A program made the translations under genes and the position numbers. A stretch of DNA of 64,000 nucleotides from Catalinimonas alkaloidigena (GTDB lineage: Bacteria; Bacteroidota; Bacteroidia; Cytophagales; Cyclobacteriaceae), in contig NZ_JAQFIL010000001.1 of assembly GCF_029504655.1 (NCBI RefSeq), positions 2,175,001-2,239,000 on the forward strand, given 5' to 3'. The notes under the pieces are model-generated. The model was given only the letters and a program-made list of their open reading frames with translations, searched no databases and was not told the origin of the DNA. Of this stretch, positions 53,030-61,809 are shown piece after piece; the stretch's first letter is position 1, and every line of letters starts with the position of its first letter.

Positions 53030-54040
53030 ATGAAAAAGTACCCAAACTTAACAGCTATGTTAGCTATTCTCCTGCTTGCCGCATGTGATAAGAACGATGA
53101 TGTCAGTGAGCTTAGTAGTGATTTTCAGCTATACATTGATTTCTGGAACCCTGATGGCAGTCATCCGGAAATTAGCTTTGATGAGAAAAATACTTCTAAC
53201 GCTGTCCGTATTGATTTTGATAAAACCTTTGGAGGCTCAGCAGTAGGAAACACCTTTACAGAGGTTGAGATTGATAACTTTAGAATTATTGATAATAGCA
53301 ATTACAACTACGAAATCAACAGTATCAGAGCATATGAATACCGTGATGAACTTAATGACTGGAAAGAAGATGTAGAGTTTAGAATGGAATATGAAACAAT
53401 AGAGGATTTAGCGGTTGTACTGGTATTAGACAGAAGTGAGTCCCTGGGAGAGGATTTTGAGAACGTGAAACAATATGCGTCTGATTTTGTCACTCAGATT
53501 TTTGCCGAGACAGATCAGTTGCAGGTAGGAGTAGTTGATTTTGCCGATGATGTTAATATGCTCCCTCTTACCTCAAATGCCTCAGAAATCAATAATTATA
53601 TCTCAAATTTAGCGCAGGGTAGGTTTACCACACTCTATGAAGCGGTGAACATGGGTATCAATGCACTGAATGATGTAAGTGCGGAAGCCAAAGCAGTTAT
53701 CATTTTTACTGATGGTACTGATAACAATTCAAACCCCGAGTATAGCCCTCAGTTTTTAGCCAGTAAAATCAGGGAAAACGAAGGTAATTCTAAAATAATA
53801 AGCTTTACCATTGGATTGGAAGGCAAGGGAGGAGTGGACCGGGATGTACTCAACGCACTTAGCCTGAATGGAGGCGTGGCTACTTTTCCTAATTCGGTAA
53901 ATCAACTCCAGAGGGTATTTGAAAACTTTTCCAGCGGAATAGCAAATGTCTATAAGCTTACCTATACCCGTAACCGTCAGCCTATTCCAAAAGAAAGTCC
54001 GGTTAAATTACGGTTTAATATACAGACTAAGCGTAAGTAG
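53030..54040 (+). CDS. von Willebrand factor A domain lipoprotein
   Basis: From ATG 53030 (MKKYPNLTAM) the protein has 336 residues; the longer frame to 52964 has no sensible leader. The lipoprotein signal ends with LLLAAC (Cys19), followed by acidic DKNDDVSE. The vWA domain occupies about residues 125-310, with the MIDAS motif DRSES (Asp134, Ser136, Ser138), a threonine in the second loop (RFTTLYEAVNMGINAL), and the third Asp in IIFTDGTDNN. It binds a divalent metal and a protein or matrix ligand at the surface. It is alone, with no batA/moxR genes, so it is not a Bat-type complex. Confidence 0.85.
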   Translation: MKKYPNLTAMLAILLLAACDKNDDVSELSSDFQLYIDFWNPDGSHPEISFDEKNTSNAVRIDFDKTFGGSAVGNTFTEVEIDNFRIIDNSNYNYEINSIRAYEYRDELNDWKEDVEFRMEYETIEDLAVVLVLDRSESLGEDFENVKQYASDFVTQIFAETDQLQVGVVDFADDVNMLPLTSNASEINNYISNLAQGRFTTLYEAVNMGINALNDVSAEAKAVIIFTDGTDNNSNPEYSPQFLASKIRENEGNSKIISFTIGLEGKGGVDRDVLNALSLNGGVATFPNSVNQLQRVFENFSSGIANVYKLTYTRNRQPIPKESPVKLRFNIQTKRK

Positions 54041-54247
54041 CCCGACAGACTAATTATTACTTTTAAAAATTAACTTATTGTCCTCGTGCGTTACAGAGAC
54101 AGAGCTTGTAAGGCGTATTCATTCGCTATCTTCAACATCCTCCTTGGATTTCACAGAGAATGAAGGTTTACTTTGAATGTAAAAATTTGATGTAATATTC
54201 ATGGCATCGCTTACATGAAAATAAAGCTTTTTTATTTAAAGAAATTG

Positions 54248-54273
54248 ACCCGGCATAGGCCGGGTATTTTTTT
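54248..54273 (+). terminator. Strong terminator 208 bases after the vWA gene
   Basis: ACCCGGC (54248-54254), ATAG, GCCGGGT (54259-54265), then ATTTTTTT. It is the most GC-rich stem in the window. It either ends a vWA transcript with a 207-base 3' region or terminates an unannotated small RNA lying in 54041-54247, in which no coding frame was found. Confidence 0.85.
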
Positions 54274-54332
54274 GTATACTCAGTTGCTCATTCCAATGTT
54301 CAAGTGAAAAAAGGCCCTCAATCGCTCCTTTG

Positions 54333-54364
54333 TATAATTTTTCTTTGTAAAAAGAAAAATTATA
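54333..54364. repeat. Perfect 14-bp hairpin with GTAA loop upstream of sigma 3
   Basis: TATAATTTTTCTTT (54333-54346), GTAA, AAAGAAAAATTATA (54351-54364) are perfectly complementary. It lies 131 bases before the sigma gene at 54496. It may be a regulatory hairpin, a weak bidirectional terminator, or the end of a small mobile element. Confidence 0.55.
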
Positions 54365-54495
54365 ACTAGCTTCTGGTGGAAACTAAATGCAGAAAGCTTA
54401 ATATATTGGTAACACTTTAAGCACTTGATTTCCCTTGTACTTATGTAATTTTAATGCGAATAAAGTATTAAGTAGTATCCGAATTTAATTCATAT

Positions 54496-55131
54496 ATGCT
54501 TAAGGTCTCAAAAAACGGTTTATCTGATGTACAAGTTTGGAATCAGATGCGAACTGGCTCTGATCAGGCTTATGAGCAACTATATGATAAATTTTTTCCT
54601 TTGCTTTTTCGTTACGGGATGCAGTTTTGCCCGGAACGTGCAATGGTGAAAGATTGCCTGCAAGATTTCTTTGTAGAGCTGTACGTAGGTCGTGCTAATC
54701 TCAGTAAAGTACAGCAGGTAAAAAATTACCTTTATGTCTCTTTTCGTCATCGTATCATCCGTAAGGCCTGTGGAAAACAACTGCTGCTTGAACCGATAAG
54801 TAGCAATTACCATTTTGAAGTAAGCTTTTCTCATGAACATGCCTTAATTCGTGAACAATTAGATGAAATCCGCCAGCGAAAATTATTAAATGCTTTTAAA
54901 AAACTGAGTAGCCGGCAAAAGGAAGCGGTTTTTCTTCGCTTTTATGAAAATATGAGCTATGAGGAGATCGCTGAAATCATGAAAATGAAAAAGGTAAAAT
55001 ATGCCCGCACCTTAGTGTACCGAGCTATTGCAGTACTCAAAGACGGTATTAAAAATCTGGATGGCAGCCTGACCTTATACACTTTTCTTCCCTTAATGTT
55101 TTTTTTGCAATTCCCTGGTGCTAAAAAATAA
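54496..55131 (+). CDS. ECF sigma-70 factor of locus 2
   Basis: The 211-residue protein has region 2 (YEQLYDKFFPLLFRYGMQF, VKDCLQDFFVELYVGR, KNYLYVSFRHRIIRKA) and region 4 (LSSRQKEAVFLRFYENMSYEEIAEIMKMKK). Its tail (LTLYTFLPLMFFLQFPGAKK) is strongly hydrophobic, as is that of the other locus sigma, and may contact the membrane. It is followed by FecR, SusC(STN) and SusD on the same strand, the standard trans-envelope regulatory order. Confidence 0.88.
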   Translation: MLKVSKNGLSDVQVWNQMRTGSDQAYEQLYDKFFPLLFRYGMQFCPERAMVKDCLQDFFVELYVGRANLSKVQQVKNYLYVSFRHRIIRKACGKQLLLEPISSNYHFEVSFSHEHALIREQLDEIRQRKLLNAFKKLSSRQKEAVFLRFYENMSYEEIAEIMKMKKVKYARTLVYRAIAVLKDGIKNLDGSLTLYTFLPLMFFLQFPGAKK

Positions 55132-55217
55132 TTTTTAGAAAAAAAGTAAATTTTTTTGAGGGCATCTGCGACGTCCATGTCTCCTTACAGTAGAACCACT
55201 ACTTTACAATTAGCCTT
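55132..55217 (+). promoter_or_regulatory. Sigma-FecR gap of locus 2
   Basis: The 86 bases contain a T-rich tract followed by GAGGGCATCTGCGACGTCC (55159-55177) and a small AGTAG/CTACT hairpin (55189-55193 and 55199-55203) ending 14 bases before the ATG. Locus 1 has the same order: a T-tract, GGGGCA, and a hairpin before FecR. The CGTC in this copy resembles ECF -10 elements, so an autoregulated promoter here is possible. Confidence 0.4.
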
Positions 55218-56240
55218 ATGGACTACTATCACTACGATGTGGATGATTTTGCAGCAGACCCTTTATTCATCCGGTGGGTGAAACAAGCCGATGAAGATAC
55301 CAATCTATTTTGGGAAAACTGGTTAGCAAAATATCCTGAGAAAGCTGACACTATTGCTCAGGCTAAAAGTATCGTAGCATTTCTTAGTTTTCATGCTGCA
55401 TCACCTACCGAAGAAGAACAAAAGGAGGTCAAAAAAAAGGTGATGCAAAAAGTGAAATCCAGTAAGCATGAAGACATGAATAAGGGCTATCTGGGTATAT
55501 ATCTTTCGGTGGCTGCCACGATGACTTTTTTGCTGCTTGCGGGTTACTTAATGTGGCGTTTTGCTTTTTATACCCCTTATCAGGAATATATTACCGATTT
55601 TGGTGAGCAGTATGAGGTCCTGTTACCGGATAGAACTGTCGTTCAATTAAACGCGAATTCAAGCCTGAGGATAAGCAATGAATGGACTGAAAACCAGCTA
55701 AGAGAAGTATGGCTAGAAGGTGAAGCATTCTTTGATGTTGTCAAAATGCCAGATGCTGCAGACGGTCGCTTTATTGTGCATACTGAGCAACTGGACGTAG
55801 AGGTATTAGGCACTACTTTCAATGTACAGGCCCGTCATGGAGAAACGCAGGTGGTATTAAATACAGGTAAAGTTAAGTTGAATCAGCTTAGCCAGGCCGA
55901 TAATGTTGAAGCTATGTTTCTGGAACCTGGTGAGATGGCAACCTTAGGCAAACAAAAGAAGCTTGTCAAAAGACAGGTTAACCCTAAAGTATATTCATCA
56001 TGGAAAGAGAACCGCCTCATTTTTGAAAATGAAGATATCAGAAATATAGCACAGCGTCTGCAAGACATATATGGTTATGAAGTGAAAGTAACGAATGAGG
56101 AATGGCTTGACCTGAAATTTACCGGCTCCTGCCCAACTGATGATATTTCTATACTATTGCTGGCACTTACAGAGAGCTTTGATTTTGAAGCAAAATTAAA
56201 TAACCAACAAATCATAATTCAACAACATGAGCAACCTTAG
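55218..56240 (+). CDS. FecR-family anti-sigma factor / signal transducer (locus 2)
   Basis: The 340-residue protein matches the locus 1 FecR in layout: an N-terminal sigma-binding region (about 1-88), one TM helix (YLGIYLSVAATMTFLLLAGY, about 91-113), the FecR domain (EYITDFGEQYEVLLPDRTVVQLN, VWLEGEAFFDV, EVLGTTFNVQAR) and the C-terminal DUF4974 domain (FENEDIRNIAQRLQDIYGYEV, LLALTESFDFEAKLNN). It passes the signal of the SusC3 STN domain to the sigma factor. The start ATG is preceded by a small hairpin. Confidence 0.92.
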   Translation: MDYYHYDVDDFAADPLFIRWVKQADEDTNLFWENWLAKYPEKADTIAQAKSIVAFLSFHAASPTEEEQKEVKKKVMQKVKSSKHEDMNKGYLGIYLSVAATMTFLLLAGYLMWRFAFYTPYQEYITDFGEQYEVLLPDRTVVQLNANSSLRISNEWTENQLREVWLEGEAFFDVVKMPDAADGRFIVHTEQLDVEVLGTTFNVQARHGETQVVLNTGKVKLNQLSQADNVEAMFLEPGEMATLGKQKKLVKRQVNPKVYSSWKENRLIFENEDIRNIAQRLQDIYGYEVKVTNEEWLDLKFTGSCPTDDISILLLALTESFDFEAKLNNQQIIIQQHEQP

Positions 56241-56285
56241 TATACCATCACCCAAAAACCTTTATCAACCCTAACCAACGCGAGT

Positions 56286-59200
56286 ATGAAACTATTCTAT
56301 CTATCAATTTACATCAGGAGGCTTCTACTGCTAGCCGCATTTAGCCTTCCGATACAACTGTTTGCCCAAAACCTGAATAGCTTAGGGCTAACCGCAGATG
56401 CAAGTTTGCCACAGGATGGAGTATCCCATAAAGTGACACTCAAAAAAGCCCTTACTAAAATCGCCAATCAGTACCAGATCAGCCTGAATTACAGCGAGGA
56501 GGAAATAACACGTCACAAGGTTTCTTCTGACATAAATTTTGAAGCCTCCGGAAATCCTGAAAAAGCTTTAAAAGATGTACTTTCCGGCTCCGGCCTTGAG
56601 TACAAGAAGATTGGAAAAATTGATTATGTGATCCGCCCTGTTAGTCCGCCTAATAGGGAAAAAGCAGTGAAGCCCAGAGACTTTTTGGTACATCTGGGAG
56701 GGCAGACTCCTCTGCCTTCTATCAATAGAGCGATACGCATCAACGTACAAGGCAAAGTAACTGGAGAAGGAGGAGAAGGCTTACCAGGTATCAACGTGCT
56801 GGAAAAAGGTACCAGTAATGGTACCATAACAGACGTTGAAGGGAATTTTTCGCTAAGTGTAGAGGGGGCATCATCTGTTTTGGTATTTAGTTCTATCGGT
56901 TACCAAAGCCAGGAAGTAGAGGTTGGAGATCGCCAGACATTTGACATCGTCTTACAAACTGATTTGAGAGAGTTGTCCGAAGTAGTCGTTACCGCCTTGG
57001 GTATTGAACGCGAAGAACGCTCGCTGGGCTACGATGTAGCCAATGTAGAAGGCGAAGAACTTCGTCAGGTATCTCAGGAAAATGTGCTAAGCTCATTAGC
57101 CGGTAGAGTTCCCGGTGTTACGATCAATCAGACCAGCGGACCAGGTTCCTCCATGAGTGTCATTATCCGAGGCGCCACTTCATTGACTACTGACAACCAA
57201 CCACTTTTCGTAGTTGACGGGGTCCCCATGTCCAATAGCCTGAATAATATCTCCCAAAACGGAGATGGAAACCAGGTTGACTATGGTAATGCGATATCAG
57301 ATATCAATCCCGACGACATAGAAAGTATCAACGTGCTCAAAGGACCCAGTGCGGCAGCCTTGTATGGTACACGTGCGGGTAATGGAGTCATCCTCATCAC
57401 CACCAAGTCAGGAGCAAAAAATCAAAAACTGGGGGTTTCATTTTCCACTTCCAATGTGTTTGAGCAGCCTACCCGTCTGTTGGATTTCCACTACAAATAC
57501 GCCAACGGACAGCGTAATGGTGTGTTCAATGAAGGTTCTGCCTATTGGGGAGGGCCCAATCTTGACGATGGCGTTACAACGGTACAATGGAACAGTCCGG
57601 TGGATGAAAACGGCGTGCCTATTCCCACTGAGTTAAAGTCTTATCCGAATGCCATGAAGGACTTTCTTCAGACTGGAGTTACTTCTAATAATAATGTCGC
57701 AGTGAGTGGAGGAAATGAAAAAGGTAGCTTCAGGGTATCCTATTCCAATATGCTTCATAAAGGCATGATTCCAAATTCTGATCTTTACAGAAATAACCTT
57801 TCTACGGATGTTGACTTTAGCATCACAGATAAGCTTACATTCCGTTCCAATGTTAATATTGGGCGTACACATTCCAACGATAGGCCAAGTACCGGTGACC
57901 GCAGGGCTAACCCCCTGGAAGCAGTATATGCTTCATCTTATGTTAATTACGATGAGATGAAGGATATCTGGGTAGATGGTCAGGAAGAGATACAACAGAT
58001 CAGAACCGATGCGGGAGACAATCCTTACTTTGTTGCCTATGGCATTGAAAACGCATTTGTAAGAGATAGAATCTACGGAAACTTATCCCTGAATTACGAT
58101 TTTACCGATAACTTTTCCCTCCAGGCACGCTACTCTTTAGATCGTGTCAATGAGAATAGAGAAACCAAGATTCCTTTCAGCTACAGCCGGGGAGCCAGAG
58201 GCGGGTACTTCTTAACAGATATCACATCTCAGGAATCAAATACTGATTTCCTCGCTACTTATAATACGGATGCGGGATTGTTTGACATCAACTTTTCGGT
58301 GGGCGGTAATATTATGAACCGTTACTACTTCAGTTCCAATATAGGTTCAGGAGGAAACAGAAACAATGGTTTAGTGATACCTGGAGTGTACAATGTTGGT
58401 AACATACCCTTGGATAATATTAGCGTGGGCAGCAATATTGCCGAAAAATCTATCTACAGCTTGTATGCTTTAGCATCAATAGGATTTCAGGATCAACTGT
58501 ATCTGGATTTGACAGGTAGAAATGACTGGTCCAGTACTTTGCCTGAAAGCAATCGTTCTTACTTTTACCCTTCTGCTTCAGTCAGCTGGTTAGCGAATTA
58601 TACCTTTGATATGCCGGAAGCTGTCTCCATGCTGAAAGTGAGAGCAGGTTGGGCGCAGGTAGGTAATGATACTGACCCGTATCGGCTTGAACCATCTTTG
58701 AGCACTGGCAATTATAATACGGTGACAACCGTGAGTGTGCCTTCCGGACTGCTGAACCCTGACTTAAAGCCAGAACAGGCTACTTCTATGGAAGCAGGCA
58801 TAGATTTAAATATGTACAACAATAAAATCAGGTTCAGTGGTACTTATTACACCATCGATAACGAAAACCAGATTTTTGCTATCAACCTGCCTCAGTCTTC
58901 GGGCTTCAGTAGCAAGTTTATCAATGCAGGGCTTATCCGCAGTAAAGGATGGGAGTTTACGCTGGGTGCTACTCCAATAGAAAGAGATGGCTGGACCTGG
59001 AATGTGGATTTTAACTGGAGTAAGAACACCACAACCGTAGAAGAACTCAGTGAAAATTTAGACTTTATCACCTTATGGGGAGAAAACGGAGGGGGAGCTA
59101 TCACCGGAGTAGGAGAGGAAATTGGAGATATCTATAGTGCTGGTTATGCCTATGTGAAAGATGAAAATTCTCCCTACTACCGCTGGCCGGTACTGAGTGA

Positions 59201-59990
59201 AAATGGAGGATGGATAGAGCTTTCCGGAAGAGAGAATATGCGTCATGTGGGTAACTTCAACCCTGACTTCCTGATGGGTATGCAGACTTCAGTAAGCTTC
59301 AAGAGATTTACGCTCGGTGCCAGTCTGGACTGGCGTAAAGGTGGAGAGTTTATGTCATTTACCTATCGTTATGGTGAGTCTGACTGGAAGTCGCAGCGTC
59401 AGTTAGACAACCTGATACCCGGTGGATTATATACTGCTGACGAGCTAATCGCCATGCTGAAATCTAATCCTGAAAAGTATATTATTCCCCAGGCAGGCAA
59501 CTACCCAAGAGTAGGGGGGCATACTGCCGAGACCGGTGGTTTCCCGATAGATGCTGATGGTACTGACGGTGCTTTTGTCCCGGGTGTAATCCAAACATCT
59601 GGTGCGGATACTCCTGACGATTTCAGTGATGATGAATATGTGGAACATCTGGGCGGTCCGGGTACTAACGTATATCCAATCACCAATACCTATCCTTGGG
59701 ATTTTAACGAGCAGGTTACCTTTGATGCTTCTTTTATTAAGTTGAGAGAACTTTCGCTCGCCTACCGAATTCCAGATTTAGGTAGAATCAGCAATGCTTC
59801 AATCGCGATCTATAGCAGAAATATTATGCTCTGGACAGCTGCTGATATTGGTATTGATCCTGAGCGAGCGTTTCAGGCACATAATGGTACGCAGGGAGAT
59901 ACTCAGAGTCAGTTCAGACAGGGTATGGAAAGACAGAACGTGATGCCCTGGAGCATGCCAATTGGTTTTAAGTTAAACTTCAACTTCTAA
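56286..59990 (+). CDS. SusC/RagA TonB-linked transporter with STN domain (SusC3)
   Basis: The 1,234-residue outer-membrane protein has a signal peptide (about 1-28, ending LFAQ), an STN domain at about 50-118 (LKKALTKIANQYQISLNYSE), a CarboxypepD_reg domain at about 152-225 (VQGKVTGEGGEGLPGINVL), the signature LSEVVVTALGIEREERSLGY (230-249), a plug (TTDNQPLFVVDGVPMSNS, VLKGPSAAALYGTRAGNGVI) and a beta-barrel ending MPIGFKLNFNF. It is the receptor and signal origin of locus 2. SusD3 follows after 19 bases. It resembles SusC2 more than SusC1 in the signature segment. Confidence 0.95.
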   Translation: MKLFYLSIYIRRLLLLAAFSLPIQLFAQNLNSLGLTADASLPQDGVSHKVTLKKALTKIANQYQISLNYSEEEITRHKVSSDINFEASGNPEKALKDVLSGSGLEYKKIGKIDYVIRPVSPPNREKAVKPRDFLVHLGGQTPLPSINRAIRINVQGKVTGEGGEGLPGINVLEKGTSNGTITDVEGNFSLSVEGASSVLVFSSIGYQSQEVEVGDRQTFDIVLQTDLRELSEVVVTALGIEREERSLGYDVANVEGEELRQVSQENVLSSLAGRVPGVTINQTSGPGSSMSVIIRGATSLTTDNQPLFVVDGVPMSNSLNNISQNGDGNQVDYGNAISDINPDDIESINVLKGPSAAALYGTRAGNGVILITTKSGAKNQKLGVSFSTSNVFEQPTRLLDFHYKYANGQRNGVFNEGSAYWGGPNLDDGVTTVQWNSPVDENGVPIPTELKSYPNAMKDFLQTGVTSNNNVAVSGGNEKGSFRVSYSNMLHKGMIPNSDLYRNNLSTDVDFSITDKLTFRSNVNIGRTHSNDRPSTGDRRANPLEAVYASSYVNYDEMKDIWVDGQEEIQQIRTDAGDNPYFVAYGIENAFVRDRIYGNLSLNYDFTDNFSLQARYSLDRVNENRETKIPFSYSRGARGGYFLTDITSQESNTDFLATYNTDAGLFDINFSVGGNIMNRYYFSSNIGSGGNRNNGLVIPGVYNVGNIPLDNISVGSNIAEKSIYSLYALASIGFQDQLYLDLTGRNDWSSTLPESNRSYFYPSASVSWLANYTFDMPEAVSMLKVRAGWAQVGNDTDPYRLEPSLSTGNYNTVTTVSVPSGLLNPDLKPEQATSMEAGIDLNMYNNKIRFSGTYYTIDNENQIFAINLPQSSGFSSKFINAGLIRSKGWEFTLGATPIERDGWTWNVDFNWSKNTTTVEELSENLDFITLWGENGGGAITGVGEEIGDIYSAGYAYVKDENSPYYRWPVLSENGGWIELSGRENMRHVGNFNPDFLMGMQTSVSFKRFTLGASLDWRKGGEFMSFTYRYGESDWKSQRQLDNLIPGGLYTADELIAMLKSNPEKYIIPQAGNYPRVGGHTAETGGFPIDADGTDGAFVPGVIQTSGADTPDDFSDDEYVEHLGGPGTNVYPITNTYPWDFNEQVTFDASFIKLRELSLAYRIPDLGRISNASIAIYSRNIMLWTAADIGIDPERAFQAHNGTQGDTQSQFRQGMERQNVMPWSMPIGFKLNFNF

Positions 59991-60009
59991 CATGAACATT
60001 AAATCTTAA

Positions 60010-61698
60010 ATGATGAAGAATATATTAGATATCAAAAAGACAATGATCGCACTGCTGGCACTCTTCGTCATCTCAGCATGCGATGATACGCTGAGCGAGA
60101 TCAATGTAAATCCCAACGGAATTGATCCCTCTACTGCCAATCCTAACTTGCTGATGCCTGCGGTTTTAGCTCCCGCTGCACAGGATTATCTACAATTAGG
60201 TTTTGAAAACATGGCTGGCGCGGTACAGCATACACAGAAGGACGGCTGGTATTCGGCACATAACCATTACGCATGGAGTGCCTCGGACTGGAACGGTTGG
60301 TATGGCATGTTAAGAACCAACGATCTGATGGAAGAACGTGCAATAGAATTGGAATATCCCTTTTTTGAAGGTGTGGCGCTTACCATGAAATCATTTATTT
60401 ATGGTAATGTCACTGACATCTGGGGGGATGCACCTTACACCAATGCGGTAAAAGGGGATGAGGGCGGTGAAGCCAATGAGTATCCTATATTTGATAGCCA
60501 GGAAGTGATTTACAACGGTATCCTGGCTGATCTTAAAACCGCCGCTGCCATCTTTGAAAATGCCGAAACCGATGTAGTCAACAGCTCGGCAGACCTTTAC
60601 TTCGGAGGTGATGCGGAAATGTGGCAGCGTTTTGCGAATTCATTATTACTTAGGTATTATATGCGTGTTTCCGCAAAAATGCCGGATATGGCCCGGCAGG
60701 GCATTGAAGAGGTATACAATAGCGGCATGTATTTGCAGTCCGCTGATCAGGATGTGACACTGGATTATACCGGAGGGTCAGATGACGTATGGCCTTCAAT
60801 TTATACAGATGTGGATGCGTTCACCAGATGGCAGGCCTGTGAAACCTTAGTGGATCAGATGGTAAGTACTGATGATCCCCGTATTTCTGTTTGGTTTGAC
60901 CCTGTAGCAGTCCAGTGGGTAGCTGATCCGGACCTGTCAGTAGCAGTAGACAGCGTGATCAGAGCTGATGGTGAGTTTGTAGCCGATGGCTCAGTGACTT
61001 ACACCTATCTGGAGTTTATGGATATGCGTGATACTAAATTCACCCGTCATTTTGATCCTGATGAGGTAACTTATGATACTGGATTGTATGTAGGTTTGCC
61101 TCCCGGATTAGTCTTGCCTGAGTCATACAATGGCAATCCTGATCCCGGTCAGGGCATTCGCAACCAGCATGTATCACAGCTCGCACCTATTTATGCCACA
61201 GCAGGTTCTCCTGGTGACATATTGAAAGCCAGAATTATTTCAGCTGCTGAAGTAAGCTTTATTCTTGCAGAAGCTGCGCTCAAAGGTTGGAACGTAGGGA
61301 GCGCGGAAGAACATTACAATAACGCCATTCAGCAGTCATTAAATACCTGGGGCAAAGGTGATGAATATGATGCCTTTATCGCCCAGCCCGGAGTTGCTTT
61401 TGACGGAACATTAGAACAACTTATTACCCAAAAATGGGTGGCTAGCTGGACAGCCGCTACTGAGGCATGGAATGATTACCGTAGAACTGGTTTCCCCGCC
61501 CTGGAGGTAGGGCCGGCTTCTGACCAACCTGTCGTTGCACTTCGTTATCCTTATGGAAATGATGAACTCAATAACAATACATCCAATGTGAACAGTGCTA
61601 TTGACAGATTGGAAGTAACACAATACTCAGGCTCAGTCGGAGCTGATAGCCCCTGGTCTAAGATGTGGCTTCTTCAGGGCACCAATGCTCCCTGGTAA
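60010..61698 (+). CDS. SusD/RagB-family lipoprotein, SusD-like_2 type (SusD3)
   Basis: The 562-residue protein has a lipoprotein signal (LLALFVISAC, Cys24) followed by DDTLSEINVNPN, the SusD-like_2 hallmark that SusD2 shares. Other marks are SFIYGNVTDIWGDAPYT, MWQRFANSLLLRYYMRVS, VSFILAEAALKGW and TEAWNDYRRTGFPALE. It is the surface lid for SusC3. A stable hairpin at 61727-61756 lies in the 111-base gap to the next gene of the unit. Confidence 0.94.
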   Translation: MMKNILDIKKTMIALLALFVISACDDTLSEINVNPNGIDPSTANPNLLMPAVLAPAAQDYLQLGFENMAGAVQHTQKDGWYSAHNHYAWSASDWNGWYGMLRTNDLMEERAIELEYPFFEGVALTMKSFIYGNVTDIWGDAPYTNAVKGDEGGEANEYPIFDSQEVIYNGILADLKTAAAIFENAETDVVNSSADLYFGGDAEMWQRFANSLLLRYYMRVSAKMPDMARQGIEEVYNSGMYLQSADQDVTLDYTGGSDDVWPSIYTDVDAFTRWQACETLVDQMVSTDDPRISVWFDPVAVQWVADPDLSVAVDSVIRADGEFVADGSVTYTYLEFMDMRDTKFTRHFDPDEVTYDTGLYVGLPPGLVLPESYNGNPDPGQGIRNQHVSQLAPIYATAGSPGDILKARIISAAEVSFILAEAALKGWNVGSAEEHYNNAIQQSLNTWGKGDEYDAFIAQPGVAFDGTLEQLITQKWVASWTAATEAWNDYRRTGFPALEVGPASDQPVVALRYPYGNDELNNNTSNVNSAIDRLEVTQYSGSVGADSPWSKMWLLQGTNAPW

Positions 61699-61726
61699 TA
61701 TCAGTTTAGAGAAATATATACACATA

Positions 61727-61756
61727 GAGAAGCGGAACAATCAGGTTTCGCTTCTC
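61727..61756 (+). promoter_or_regulatory. Hairpin between SusD3 and the phosphoesterase gene
   Basis: GAGAAGCG (61727-61734) pairs with CGCTTCTC (61749-61756); one G-U and two A-T pairs extend it to 11. No T-run follows, so it is not a full terminator. It lies inside an apparent operon and could protect the susC/susD message or reduce expression of the downstream genes. Confidence 0.5.
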
Positions 61757-61809
61757 ATGCTTTGAATGAGCTTTACATTTATTAAATTGAGGAAACCTAA
61801 ACCCATATA

